A model generated the notes under the pieces. That model made no database searches, was not told the DNA's origin, and worked only from the letters and a program-made list of their open reading frames with translations. Positions 25,595 through 34,721 of a stretch of 64,000 nt of DNA are shown one piece after another. The stretch covers positions 186,001 to 250,000 of the forward strand of contig NZ_JAJMOX010000004.1 in the NCBI RefSeq assembly GCF_020991455.1, written 5' to 3'. A program made the position numbers and the translations under genes. Numbering within the stretch: the stretch's first letter is position 1; the number at the start of each line of letters is the position of its first letter. Source of the DNA: Flavobacterium sp. JAS (lineage in GTDB: Bacteria > Bacteroidota > Bacteroidia > Flavobacteriales > Flavobacteriaceae).

Positions 25595-26611
25595 ATGAAA
25601 ATAATCGTTCCAATGGCGGGTCGAGGATCAAGACTTAGGCCACATACTTTAACAGTTCCAAAACCATTAATTCCTGTTGCAGGAAAATCAATCGTGCACC
25701 GTTTGGTTGAAGATATTGCTAAAATTTTAAAAGAACCTATCGAAGAAGTTGCTTTTATTTTAGGAGACCCAGCTTTTTTTGGAGATGATCTTGTAGCAAG
25801 TTTAGAGGAATTGGCAGGAAGTTTGGGAGCTAAAGCATCAATCTATCGTCAGGATTTACCTTTAGGAACTGGTCATGCTATTATGTGTGCCAAAGAATCA
25901 TTATCAGGTCCTGCAGTAATTGCGTACGCAGATACTTTAATCAGAGCTGATTTTGAATTAGATCCGGAAGCCGATGCCGTAATTTGGGTAAAACAAGTAG
26001 AACAACCAGAAGCTTTTGGAGTTGTCAAATTAAACGGTAATAACGAAATTGTAGAATTGGTTGAAAAACCAAAAGAATTTGTTAGTGATCTGGCAGTTAT
26101 CGGAATCTATTATTTTAAAGAAGTTGGAGATTTGAAAAAGGAACTTCAAGGTGTTTTGGATAATAATATTCAGAATGGTGGAGAGTATCAAATCAACGAC
26201 GGAATCAAAGCAATGATGGCTGACGGTAAAGTTTTTAAAACCGGAAGTGTCGATGAATGGATGGATTGCGGAAACAAAGATGTTACTGTTGAAACAAATT
26301 CAAGAATGTTAGGATTCTTGCATAACGACGGAGAACATTTAGTAGATTACGACGTAAAACTAGATAATTCGACAATTATTCCGCCATGTTATATTGGTGA
26401 AAATGTAGTGTTGAAAAACACAACAGTTGGTCCAAATGTATCAATAGGAAAAGGGTGCCACGTAAGTGATAGTGTTATTAAAAATAGTTTAGTGCAAACT
26501 TTTTCTCAAATAAAAAATGCTAACTTAGACAATGCAATGATTGGAAATCACGTTGTTTATGACGGTAAATTTAACAGTATCAGTATTGGCGATTATTCGG
26601 TTTTAGAATAA
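25595..26611 (+). CDS. Sugar-phosphate nucleotidyltransferase
   Basis: A 338-residue enzyme. The N-terminal Rossmann domain carries PMAGRGSRLRPHTLTVPKPL (the G-x-G-x-R activation loop and lysine), then GTGHA and a C-terminal left-handed beta-helix with hexapeptide repeats (IGENVVLKNTTVGPNVSIGKG). It activates a sugar-1-phosphate to an NDP-sugar in the cytoplasm. RfbA or GlmU-like specificity cannot be settled by eye. Its place after the flippase gene fits surface-glycan synthesis. Confidence 0.9.
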   Translation: MKIIVPMAGRGSRLRPHTLTVPKPLIPVAGKSIVHRLVEDIAKILKEPIEEVAFILGDPAFFGDDLVASLEELAGSLGAKASIYRQDLPLGTGHAIMCAKESLSGPAVIAYADTLIRADFELDPEADAVIWVKQVEQPEAFGVVKLNGNNEIVELVEKPKEFVSDLAVIGIYYFKEVGDLKKELQGVLDNNIQNGGEYQINDGIKAMMADGKVFKTGSVDEWMDCGNKDVTVETNSRMLGFLHNDGEHLVDYDVKLDNSTIIPPCYIGENVVLKNTTVGPNVSIGKGCHVSDSVIKNSLVQTFSQIKNANLDNAMIGNHVVYDGKFNSISIGDYSVLE

Positions 26612-26660
26612 ATTGTAATTTTAAATAGATTCGTTTTTGTTTAAAAAATAAATTTTAGAG

Positions 26661-28013
26661 ATGATACAAAAAGGAGTTTTAGCAATCTTATTTTTCGTTT
26701 TGCTTAGCAATCCAACTTCGGTTATGGCGCAAACTGAGCCGGAAGATATTGCTATGGCAACAGATGAATATCAAGACTCTTTTTATGAATCTTTAAAACA
26801 AAAAGGAATCGAAAATTATGATAAAGCCATTATATCATTAGAGAAATGCATCAAGCTGAAACCTAATGATGCTGTAGCTTATTTTGAATTAGGGAAAAAT
26901 TATCTGGCTCTAAAACAATATAGTAATGCACAGCCAGCTTTTGAAAAAGCGACGCAATTAGATCCAAAGAATAAATGGTATTGGTTAGGAATTTACGATG
27001 TAAGTTATGAAACCAAAAACTATCCTTTGGCAATTGAAACGATTCAGAAAATAATTGTTTTTGATGAAGAGTACAAAGACGATCTGATTTCGCTGTATAT
27101 GATTACGAATCAATTTGACAAAGCACTTTTAGCGATCAATGAAATGAACGATAAATTTGGAAAATCAGAAGATCGTGATCGATATAAAATGCAAATTATG
27201 TCTCAGGGCAAATATCAAAATGCCGAAGCTTCGAACCTGATTGATCAGATTAAAAAAAATCCGAAAGAAGAGTCGAATTATGTCGATCTGATTTTTTTAT
27301 ATACAAAAACAGAAGAAACAGATAAAGCATTAGAAGTTGCAAAACAATTGGCTAAGGAAATTCCAAATTCTGAGTGGGCGCAGGTAAGTTTATTCAAAGG
27401 ATATTTAGATGCAAATCAAGCTGACAAAGCAATTAAATCGATGAATGTAATTTTGTCAAGTTCAAAAATTGATTCAAAAATTAAGCATCGTACTTTAAAT
27501 GAGTTTTTGATTTATGTGAATAAAAATCCGCAGTACGCACCAGATTTAGAAAAAGCAATATCATATTTTGATAACGATCCGAATGTTGATGTCGCAAAAG
27601 AAATTGGGAAGTTTTATCACAGCAAAGGGCAATATGAAAATGCGATTAAATATTATGAAAAAGATTTAAAAGCAAATTCAGATACCGATCGCGAAACTAA
27701 TTTGCTTTTGCTTGAAGCCTATGTTCAGGCAAAACAATTTGAACCAATGACTAAACGAGCCATGACTATGATTGAGGTTTATCCAAGTCAATCGCAGTTT
27801 TATTATTATGCAGGTTTAGGAAACAATAAATTGCAACAATTTAAGAACGCAAAAACCGTTTTAGAAATGGGGCTGGATTATGTTGTAGACGACAAAACGC
27901 TTGAAGCAAATTTTAATATTCAGCTTGGAGAGGCTTACAATGGTTTGGGAGATGCTAAGAAAAAAGAGGAATACTTTTTGAAGGCAAATGAATTATTAAA
28001 ACAAAAGAAGTAA
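26661..28013 (+). CDS. Exported TPR-repeat protein
   Basis: A 450-residue protein with a signal peptide (cleavage likely after VMAQ at about residue 24) and TPR units across the length, for example AVAYFELGKNYLALKQYSNA and VDVAKEIGKFYHSKGQYENA. No catalytic domain is seen. It is probably a periplasmic scaffold. The DUF4292 lipoprotein follows after 15 bases and the EnvC-like protein after that, an arrangement suggesting an envelope assembly operon. Confidence 0.82.
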   Translation: MIQKGVLAILFFVLLSNPTSVMAQTEPEDIAMATDEYQDSFYESLKQKGIENYDKAIISLEKCIKLKPNDAVAYFELGKNYLALKQYSNAQPAFEKATQLDPKNKWYWLGIYDVSYETKNYPLAIETIQKIIVFDEEYKDDLISLYMITNQFDKALLAINEMNDKFGKSEDRDRYKMQIMSQGKYQNAEASNLIDQIKKNPKEESNYVDLIFLYTKTEETDKALEVAKQLAKEIPNSEWAQVSLFKGYLDANQADKAIKSMNVILSSSKIDSKIKHRTLNEFLIYVNKNPQYAPDLEKAISYFDNDPNVDVAKEIGKFYHSKGQYENAIKYYEKDLKANSDTDRETNLLLLEAYVQAKQFEPMTKRAMTMIEVYPSQSQFYYYAGLGNNKLQQFKNAKTVLEMGLDYVVDDKTLEANFNIQLGEAYNGLGDAKKKEEYFLKANELLKQKK

Positions 28014-28028
28014 AAGAGAGAATTTCAA

Positions 28029-28811
28029 ATGAAAAAATATATTGCAATATTGTTGTTGTCGGTTTTTGTGATTTCTTGTAAATCAAAAATGCCAGCTGCT
28101 CAAAATAATGCCGGTAACGCTGAAGTTACAACCAAAGAAGACAAAAAAGTAATAGAGAAACATTATAACAATACGTTAGATTTTTCGACTTTATACATAA
28201 AAGCAAGCGCAAAATATGTTGACGAAAAACAAAGTCAAAATGTTACGGCCGAAATTAAAATAGAAAAAGATAAACAGATTTTAGTAAGTGTTCGTTTTTT
28301 GGGAATTACAATGGCAAAAGCATTGATCACGCCAACATCAGTAAGCTATTACGAAAAAATAAACAGCACTTATTACGAAGGAGATTTTACAAGTTTGAGC
28401 AAATGGTTAGGAACAGAATTGGATTATTCTAAAGTTCAGAATCTATTGGTTGGAGAAGCTTTAGACGATTTAAAAAAAGGAAAATACACACAGACAATTG
28501 TAGAAAACCTTTTTCGTTTAGACGATGAAAAAGATGCCAATTTGAAAAAATCATTCTATATTGATTCAGAAAAATATTTGTTGCAAAAAGAAGAGATTTC
28601 ACAACCTGCAGAAAACAGAATGTTGCAGATTAACTATTCTGACAGCAAAGTTTTTAATCAGGGAACACTTCCAACAAGCATTGCAATTAACGCTATTCAG
28701 CCAAAAGGAAGAACCAATATTAATTTAAATTACAACAATATTTCGTTTAATGAAGAACTTTCTTTCCCATATAGTGTGCCTGGTGGTTATAAGAAAGTTA
28801 TAATTAAGTAA
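28029..28811 (+). CDS. DUF4292 lipoprotein
   Basis: A 260-residue lipoprotein. The signal peptide ends in a lipobox VISC followed by KSKMP. The mature part is a beta-rich domain of the DUF4292 family (LFVGEAL-like central segment and a C-terminal INYSDSKVF...LNYNNISF beta region), thought to share the LolA/LolB-like half-barrel fold. A role in handling lipids or lipoproteins is an inference from the fold. It is tightly packed between the TPR protein and the EnvC-like gene (2 bases before that gene's earliest frame). Confidence 0.82.
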   Translation: MKKYIAILLLSVFVISCKSKMPAAQNNAGNAEVTTKEDKKVIEKHYNNTLDFSTLYIKASAKYVDEKQSQNVTAEIKIEKDKQILVSVRFLGITMAKALITPTSVSYYEKINSTYYEGDFTSLSKWLGTELDYSKVQNLLVGEALDDLKKGKYTQTIVENLFRLDDEKDANLKKSFYIDSEKYLLQKEEISQPAENRMLQINYSDSKVFNQGTLPTSIAINAIQPKGRTNINLNYNNISFNEELSFPYSVPGGYKKVIIK

Positions 28812-28834
28812 ATTTGCAAAAAGAAAATCGAAAC

Positions 28835-30115
28835 ATGCCAAAATTTCTCCTAAGCCTAATTTTTATTTGTGCCACTACTTTTATGTGGGCACAAGATTCG
28901 CAACAAGAAAAACTGGAACAACGTAAAGCTCAAATTCAGCAAGAAATTAGAGATAACGAAAAGATGTTGCAATCTGTAAAGAAAAAAGAAAAATCAGCAG
29001 TAAATGTGTTTTTAATTCAGGCGAATAAAATCAAATTAAAAGAGAAACTGATTAATACTACGGCAAAGCAAGAAAAACTTTTGAGCAACGATATGTATAT
29101 TAACCAGGTTAAGGTTAATAAACTAAAAAAGGAGCTGGAAATATTAAAAGCTGATTATGCAAAAATGATTCTGAAATCATACAAAAGCCGCTCAGAGCAA
29201 AGTAGAGCGATGTTTATTTTGTCTTCAGAAAGTTTTTTGCAAGCCTATAAAAGAGCACAGTATTTAAAACAATACACTAATTTTAGAAAAAATCAAGGTT
29301 TAGAAATTCAATCAAAAACAGCTGAATTAGTTGATTATAATGCAAAATTAAACGGACAAAGACAGGTTAAGAAAAAGATCATTGCTGAAAGCGAAAAGGA
29401 AAAACAAAGTTTAGAAGTAGAAAAGAAAGAACAGCAAAAATTAGTCAATTCGATTAAGAAAGATAAAAATAAAATTATTGCTGACACAAAAGCGAAACAA
29501 CAAGAATCGAGAAGAATCGACGCTAAAATTAAGGATCTTATCCGTGAACAAATTAGATTAGCGAACCAAAGAGCTGAAGAAGAGAGACGTAAAAGAATCG
29601 CAGAAGGTAAAGCTAGCGAAGCAGACAAAGCAGAGGCGGCAGCACCTAAAAGTTATTCATCAGATAGAATTACATTAACCCCAGAAGGTAAAATTTTAGC
29701 TGCCGATTTTAAAGCAAATAGAGGAAAACTGCCTTGGCCGGTAGAGAAAGGATTTATATCTCTTGGTTACGGAGATCAGCAGCATCCAATATATCCAACA
29801 TTGACAGTTCATAACTCCGGAGTAGAGATTACTACAGAACAAGGAGCAAGTGCACGCGCCGTATTTGAAGGCGTAGTATCAAAAGTTATAGCCTTATCTC
29901 CTGTAAACAAAGCTGTTTTTATTCAGCACGGAGATTACTTTACAGTATATCAAAACCTAAGTCAGGTATCTGTTGACCAAGGTGACAAAGTAAAAGTTAA
30001 ACAAGTTATTGGAAAAGTAAGAACAAGTGGAGACACTGGAAAAACAATAATTAAGTTTTTAATTCTTCAAAATACAACAAATAACAATCCGGAAGGATGG
30101 TTACAAAACAGATGA
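28835..30115 (+). CDS. EnvC-like murein hydrolase activator with degenerate LytM domain
   Basis: A 426-residue exported protein: signal peptide ending FMWAQ, a long coiled coil (about residues 30-240, very rich in K, Q and E) and a C-terminal M23/LytM domain. The zinc ligands of active LytM enzymes are missing: the HxxxD site reads HNSGVE, the Y-x-H-L site reads YQNL, and the final HxH is replaced by KFLIL. This matches EnvC-type proteins, which activate amidases rather than cut peptidoglycan. ATG 28835 gives a clean signal peptide; the upstream TTG at 28814 adds charged residues and is less likely. An amidase is encoded at 34069-34671. Confidence 0.85.
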   Translation: MPKFLLSLIFICATTFMWAQDSQQEKLEQRKAQIQQEIRDNEKMLQSVKKKEKSAVNVFLIQANKIKLKEKLINTTAKQEKLLSNDMYINQVKVNKLKKELEILKADYAKMILKSYKSRSEQSRAMFILSSESFLQAYKRAQYLKQYTNFRKNQGLEIQSKTAELVDYNAKLNGQRQVKKKIIAESEKEKQSLEVEKKEQQKLVNSIKKDKNKIIADTKAKQQESRRIDAKIKDLIREQIRLANQRAEEERRKRIAEGKASEADKAEAAAPKSYSSDRITLTPEGKILAADFKANRGKLPWPVEKGFISLGYGDQQHPIYPTLTVHNSGVEITTEQGASARAVFEGVVSKVIALSPVNKAVFIQHGDYFTVYQNLSQVSVDQGDKVKVKQVIGKVRTSGDTGKTIIKFLILQNTTNNNPEGWLQNR

Positions 30116-30144
30116 AAAAAGGGAGCTAATTAGCTCCCTTTTTT
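30115..30144. terminator. Bidirectional terminator between converging genes
   Basis: A6GGGAGCTAA (30115-30129) is followed directly by its exact complement (30130-30144). The T6 and A6 ends allow termination of the EnvC-like gene on one strand and the CBS gene on the other. Confidence 0.88.
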
Positions 30145-30160
30145 AATGATCAAAATTTGT

Positions 30161-30580
30161 CTAATCATATTGCTCTAAAAAGTATTTAACAACATCGGTA
30201 GTGGTAACAATACCTTTTAATTCTCCATTATCTACGACAGGTAAAGCATGGAAATCTTCTTTCGCAAAAATTTCGGCTAAATCTCTTATAATAATATCCG
30301 ATGATACTGTTTTAGGTTTTGAAGTCATAACCTGAGAAATAGTTAGCATATCCAGAATAGCTTCGTCAGCACCTTCCTGACCTTCAAATAAAGCTCCAAA
30401 AGTCAATCGATTTATGTCTGTGCGGCTTATAATTCCAACTACTTCTTTGCCTTTAACGATTGGAATATGACGAATTGTATTTTGTTTTAGCTTTTCTACT
30501 ACTTTTCTTAGATCGTCATTTTCGTTTGCAGTAATAACTGTTCTAGTCATAATATGACTGATTGGTTCTCTCTTTTTCAT
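30161..30580 (-). CDS. CBS-domain pair protein
   Basis: A 139-residue protein that is little more than two CBS domains: residues about 8-62 (HIMTRTVITANENDDLRKVVE, then GIISRTDINR) and about 80-137 (QVMTSKPKTVSSD, then GIVTTTDVVKYFL). Such Bateman modules bind adenine nucleotides and regulate partners. No effector domain is attached, so its target is unknown. It is a single gene converging with the EnvC-like gene. The 229 bases upstream (30581-30809) show nothing besides the rbfA promoter. Confidence 0.9.
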   Translation of the reverse strand: MKKREPISHIMTRTVITANENDDLRKVVEKLKQNTIRHIPIVKGKEVVGIISRTDINRLTFGALFEGQEGADEAILDMLTISQVMTSKPKTVSSDIIIRDLAEIFAKEDFHALPVVDNGELKGIVTTTDVVKYFLEQYD

Positions 30581-30797
30581 AATAAATGTGTTGTTATATT
30601 TCTATCAAATATGTAGAATAAAACTGATAAATAACATGACTTTTATCATTCATCAGATCAGAAAAAAATGGTAAACTAATGATCTGGTTGTTGGATATTT
30701 ATTAGAAAAAGTACTCAAAATGGAACAAAAGTTGGTTAGAATGCAAAAATGATCCTATTGTTCATTTGAAATTGTATTGATTGAAATTTAAAAATAG

Positions 30798-30805
30798 TAT
30801 TTTTG
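30798..30805 (+). promoter_or_regulatory. -7 promoter element (TATTTTTG) directly before rbfA
   Basis: TATTTTTG matches TAnnTTTG and ends 4 bases before the rbfA ATG, with a possible -33 TATTG at 30775-30779. The transcript would start at or within a base or two of the ATG, making it leaderless or nearly so. Confidence 0.6.
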
Positions 30806-30809
30806 CAGT

Positions 30810-31202
30810 ATGGAAACAAATAGACAGAAAAAAATAGGCGGTGTCATCCAAAAAGATTTGGTTGATATTTTGCAAGGTGAAGTGAGAAAAAACGGAATTA
30901 GTAATTTGGTAATTTCAGTATCCAAGGTTAGTGTTACTTCAGATTTATCTGTGGCAACAGTGTATTTAAGCATTTTTCCTCAAGATAAAGCAAAAGAAAC
31001 ATTAGAAGGTATAAAATCAAATACTACTTTAATTAAACACGATTTATCTCAGCGCGTGCGTTTGCAATTGCGTCGTGTACCAAATTTGGTGTTTTTTATC
31101 GATGACTCTTTAGATTATATCGAAAAAATCGATAATGCTTTATCAAACAGAGAAAACCCAATCGAGAACCGTGATCTTTTAGAAAAAAGAAGAAAATCAT
31201 AA
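30810..31202 (+). CDS. rbfA: Ribosome-binding factor A
   Basis: A 130-residue 30S maturation factor. It begins METNRQKKIGGVIQKDLVDILQ and has the KH-like core VSVTSDLSVATVYLSIF and RVRLQLRRVPNLVFFIDDSLDY, the RbfA signature. It binds the 30S subunit near the 16S 5' end during assembly and cold adaptation. It precedes the LolC/E-like gene by one base. A near-leaderless promoter is notable for a ribosome-assembly gene. Confidence 0.95.
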   Translation: METNRQKKIGGVIQKDLVDILQGEVRKNGISNLVISVSKVSVTSDLSVATVYLSIFPQDKAKETLEGIKSNTTLIKHDLSQRVRLQLRRVPNLVFFIDDSLDYIEKIDNALSNRENPIENRDLLEKRRKS

Positions 31203-31203
31203 A

Positions 31204-32403
31204 TTGAATTTCCCCCTTTACATAGCCAAACGTTATATTTTTAGCAGAAGTAAAAACAATGCTATTAATATCATAAATCGCATTGCCAGCATGGGAATTA
31301 TTGTTGGCACAATGGCTTTGTTTGTGGTTTTGTCTGTTTTTAGCGGACTAAAAGTATTCAGTCTTTCTTTCACCAATGAAATAGATCCGGATTTAAAAAT
31401 CACCAGTACTTTAGGTAAATCTTTTTTAGTTACACCAGATCAGGAAAGCCAGATAAAAAAAATTGACGGTATTGTTTCGTACACCAAAATTATCGAAGAA
31501 CGTGTTTTGTTTTTGTTTAAAGACAAGCAAAAAGTAACCTATTTAAAGGGTGTCGATCGCAATTATCCTGTGGTCAACGATATCAAAAAAAAACTTTTTA
31601 ACGGACAATGGTTAAAACCGGATACCTATCAGGTTGTTATAGGATATGGGATTTCTCGCGATTTTTCTTTAGGAATTCTTGATTTCGAAAACCCGCTGCA
31701 AATATTCGCACCTAAACCAGGAAAAGGGGGTATTGAAAACCCGGAAGACGCTTTCAATAAAACAGATGTTCTGCCAGTTGGAATTTACTCTATCAGCGAA
31801 GATTTGGATTCGAAATATGTGTTTGCCGATTTGGGTTTAGCACAGGAATTATTAATGTACAAACCGAATCAGATTTCAGGAGTCGAATTTAATTTGAAAG
31901 ATAACGCAGATGAAGCTGCTATTGGCGCAAAGCTAAAAGCAATCTTTCAGAATAAAATTACGATTAAAAACAGAGCGCAGCTTAATGAGTCTTTGTATAA
32001 AATGCTCAATACCGAAAATATTGCCGTTTATCTGATTTTTACTTTAGTAATTATTGTAGCGCTTTTTAACTTAATCGGAGCTTTAATAATGATGATTTTA
32101 GAGAAAAAAGGGAACCTAAAAACCTTATTTAATCTCGGAACAGAAATCAATCATTTGCGAAAAATATTCTTGCTTCAAGGAATATTGCTGAGTGTTTTTG
32201 GAGGTCTAATAGGACTTCTTTTAGGAATCATTCTGGTAGTGCTGCAACAAAAGTACGAGATGATTATGCTTACGCCAACTTTGGCTTATCCGGTAGTTTT
32301 TACTTTAGAAAATGTTCTCATTGTTATGGGAACTATTGTTTCACTTGGTTTCGTCGCATCGTTGATTGCCAGTAGCCGAGTAAGTAAAAAGCTATTAGAT
32401 TAA
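31204..32403 (+). CDS. FtsX-like ABC permease (LolC/LolE type)
   Basis: A 399-residue protein with one N-terminal membrane helix (about 25-47, ASMGIIVGTMALFVVLSVFSG), a large periplasmic MacB-type domain and three C-terminal helices, the topology of LolC/LolE. The N-terminal AKRYIFSRSKNNAINIINRIA is characteristic. It should pull lipoproteins from the inner membrane with a LolD ATPase, which is not adjacent. The start is TTG at 31204, one base after the rbfA stop. Confidence 0.85.
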   Translation: MNFPLYIAKRYIFSRSKNNAINIINRIASMGIIVGTMALFVVLSVFSGLKVFSLSFTNEIDPDLKITSTLGKSFLVTPDQESQIKKIDGIVSYTKIIEERVLFLFKDKQKVTYLKGVDRNYPVVNDIKKKLFNGQWLKPDTYQVVIGYGISRDFSLGILDFENPLQIFAPKPGKGGIENPEDAFNKTDVLPVGIYSISEDLDSKYVFADLGLAQELLMYKPNQISGVEFNLKDNADEAAIGAKLKAIFQNKITIKNRAQLNESLYKMLNTENIAVYLIFTLVIIVALFNLIGALIMMILEKKGNLKTLFNLGTEINHLRKIFLLQGILLSVFGGLIGLLLGIILVVLQQKYEMIMLTPTLAYPVVFTLENVLIVMGTIVSLGFVASLIASSRVSKKLLD

Positions 32404-32524
32404 TATTTCTACTCAAAAAATATTACCTATATTTATCGTCTCAAAAATTTACAGTTTATGATTGTTTCTGCCTAATCCTATTTTATTTTTTCAAATAATT
32501 AGGATACTTACGTTTATTTTCTTC

Positions 32525-32553
32525 AGTTCAGATTATTACATCTGGACTATTTT
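32525..32553 (+). terminator. Possible terminator ahead of the MATE gene
   Basis: AGTTCAGAT (32525-32533) pairs with ATCTGGACT (32540-32548, one G-T) around a 6-base loop and is followed by ATTTTT. It may end the rbfA-LolC/E transcript, or act as an attenuator, as it lies only about 20 bases before the next ATG. Confidence 0.45.
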
Positions 32554-32574
32554 TATCATTTATCCTAACATATC

Positions 32575-34002
32575 ATGACAGAAATTACCATAAAGAAAAG
32601 TTTATTTTCTAAAATTTTCACCACATTAAAACAAGCAATCAAAGGAGATGAATCTTTTGATTATACCGCCGGAAGCATCAAAAAAGCAGTTATTCTATTA
32701 GCCATTCCAATGGTTTTAGAAATGATGATGGAATCGGTTTTTGCCTTAGTCGACCTATATTTTGTAGGACATCTTGAGCACAGTAGTTTTGCTATTCAAA
32801 CCGTTGGATTAACAGAATCTGTACTTGCTATTATATATTCATTAGCGATAGGGATGAGCATGGCGGCAACTGCAGTTGTAGCCAGACGAATTGGCGAAAA
32901 AGATCCTGTTGCTGCTTCAAAAGCAGGAATGCAGGCTATTCTTGTTGCATGCGTTATCAACAGTATTATGAGTGTTTTTGGAGTTATATACGCCAAAGAT
33001 ATTCTATTGTTCATGGGTGCATCTGTAGATGCGGCTGAACACGGTTATCGATTTACACAAATTATGATTGGTTCAAGTTTGTGTATTATGCTTTTATTTT
33101 TAATAAACGGAATATTTCGCGGAGCAGGAAATGCTGCAATTGCCATGAAAAGTCTTTGGTTGGCAAATATTTGTAATATTATTTTATGTCCAATATTAAT
33201 TAATGGTTTTGGTCCAATTCCGGCTTTCGGATTAATTGGTGCGGCTTTGGCTACTACATTAGGAAGAAGCATGGGAGTATTATATCAAGTGTATCATTTG
33301 TTTTCAGGAAATGGAGTTTTGAAGATTAAAATCTCTTATTTCATCCCTGATTTTAAACAAATAAAAGCATTGGTAAAGATTGCAGCTCCAGGAATTTTAC
33401 AATTTGTTATTGCCTCTTGCAGCTGGATTTTTCTGGCACAATTAGTGGCCACAACCGGAGGGGATCATGGTTCGGCGGGTTATCAGACCGCGCTTAGAAT
33501 TATGATGTTTTTTATACTTCCGGCTTGGGGATTAAGTAATGCAGCAGCAACTTTGGTTGGACAAAACTTAGGAGCAAAACAAATCGAACGTGCCGAAAAA
33601 TCAGTATACACAACCGCAAAATACAATGTCATTTTTATGGCAAGTATTATGGTGATTACCTTAGGTTTTGGTCAATATATTATTTCGTTTTTTACCAATG
33701 ATGAAATGGTGAAAGTCATCGCAGTTGAAGCTTTGCAAATTATGAGCATCGGATTTATTTTCTACGGAATAGGGATGGTTTTGATTAACACTTTCAATGG
33801 AGCAGGAGATACCTGGACACCGACAGGAATTAATTTCTTCGGGTTTTGGTTGTTTCAAATTCCGCTTGCTTATGTATTAGCCAAACATTTTAATATGGGA
33901 CCAACAGGTGTTTTCATTGCAATTCCGGTTGCTGAAACCGCTATTACACTCGCAGGGATTTTCTTTTACAAAAGAGGAAAGTGGAAACGTGTTCAGGTTT
34001 AG
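32575..34002 (+). CDS. MATE family efflux transporter
   Basis: A 475-residue protein with twelve membrane helices in two similar halves. The first helix region reads KKAVILLAIPMVLEMMMESVFALVDLYFVG, the MATE signature, with the second half starting KIAAPGILQFVIASCSWIF. It exports cationic drugs or metabolites in exchange for H+ or Na+. A single gene by context; no regulator is adjacent. The substrate is unknown. Confidence 0.92.
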   Translation: MTEITIKKSLFSKIFTTLKQAIKGDESFDYTAGSIKKAVILLAIPMVLEMMMESVFALVDLYFVGHLEHSSFAIQTVGLTESVLAIIYSLAIGMSMAATAVVARRIGEKDPVAASKAGMQAILVACVINSIMSVFGVIYAKDILLFMGASVDAAEHGYRFTQIMIGSSLCIMLLFLINGIFRGAGNAAIAMKSLWLANICNIILCPILINGFGPIPAFGLIGAALATTLGRSMGVLYQVYHLFSGNGVLKIKISYFIPDFKQIKALVKIAAPGILQFVIASCSWIFLAQLVATTGGDHGSAGYQTALRIMMFFILPAWGLSNAAATLVGQNLGAKQIERAEKSVYTTAKYNVIFMASIMVITLGFGQYIISFFTNDEMVKVIAVEALQIMSIGFIFYGIGMVLINTFNGAGDTWTPTGINFFGFWLFQIPLAYVLAKHFNMGPTGVFIAIPVAETAITLAGIFFYKRGKWKRVQV

Positions 34003-34068
34003 ATTTTTATTTTGTACAATATTTCTTAAAAACAAGCGTTGATTTTAAATAACCAAAAACAAATTGAC

Positions 34069-34671
34069 ATGAAAACCAAGACTAAAGTTCTGCTGCTTTT
34101 AAGTACAATACTTTTTGCACTTTTTGCTTTTAAATCGTTAGAAACGAAAAAGATAATTGTTATTGATGCCGGTCACGGTGGAGATGACTTTGGAGCTGTT
34201 TTAGGTGGACTCCAGGAAAAAAAGATTGTAGAGGCTATTTCGAAAAAAATTAAAGATCAGAATAAAAATGAGAATTTAGAAATTGTTTTGCTTCGCGATG
34301 GAGATCATTTAATGAAATTATCCGAAAGAGTTTCAATCATCAACAATCTAAATCCGAGTTTGGTAATTTCATTGCACATTAATGCTTCTGAAAATTTTAG
34401 GAGGAATGGTGTGGAGGCATACGTTTTTTCTAAATCTAAATTTTACAGCGAATCTAAAACAAATGCCGAGATTCTGATTGATAAAGTAGCGGGAGATTAT
34501 TTTTCGAAAGGAGAAGTAAAAGATGCGTCATTTTATATTTTGAAAAATTCAAATTGTCCGGCAATGACTTTAGAGGTCGGATATTTGTCCAATGTAAATG
34601 ATAGAAATTATATCACTAGTGAAAAAGGGCAAACCGAAATTGCAGATAAAATACTAGAAGCCGTAAAATAA
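34069..34671 (+). CDS. N-acetylmuramoyl-L-alanine amidase (Amidase_3)
   Basis: A 200-residue exported zinc amidase. After a signal peptide (MKTKTKVLLLLSTILFALFA) the domain shows the zinc ligand in IDAGHGG, the glutamate in LQEKKIVEAI, the second histidine in ISLHINAS and the catalytic glutamate in LEVGYLSN. It cuts the amide bond between MurNAc and the stem peptide. ATG 34069 gives the signal peptide; the TTG at 34039 is rejected. The EnvC-like protein at 28835 is a plausible activator. Confidence 0.9.
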   Translation: MKTKTKVLLLLSTILFALFAFKSLETKKIIVIDAGHGGDDFGAVLGGLQEKKIVEAISKKIKDQNKNENLEIVLLRDGDHLMKLSERVSIINNLNPSLVISLHINASENFRRNGVEAYVFSKSKFYSESKTNAEILIDKVAGDYFSKGEVKDASFYILKNSNCPAMTLEVGYLSNVNDRNYITSEKGQTEIADKILEAVK

Positions 34672-34685
34672 AAAGATAATTAAAT

Positions 34686-34715
34686 AAAAAAGACCTTCAA
34701 TCGAAGGTCTTTTTT
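34686..34715. terminator. Bidirectional terminator between amidase and Dus genes
   Basis: AGACCTTC (34691-34698) and GAAGGTCT (34703-34710) pair around AATC and are flanked by A5 and T7 runs. It serves both converging genes. Confidence 0.88.
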
Positions 34716-34721
34716 TATGTT

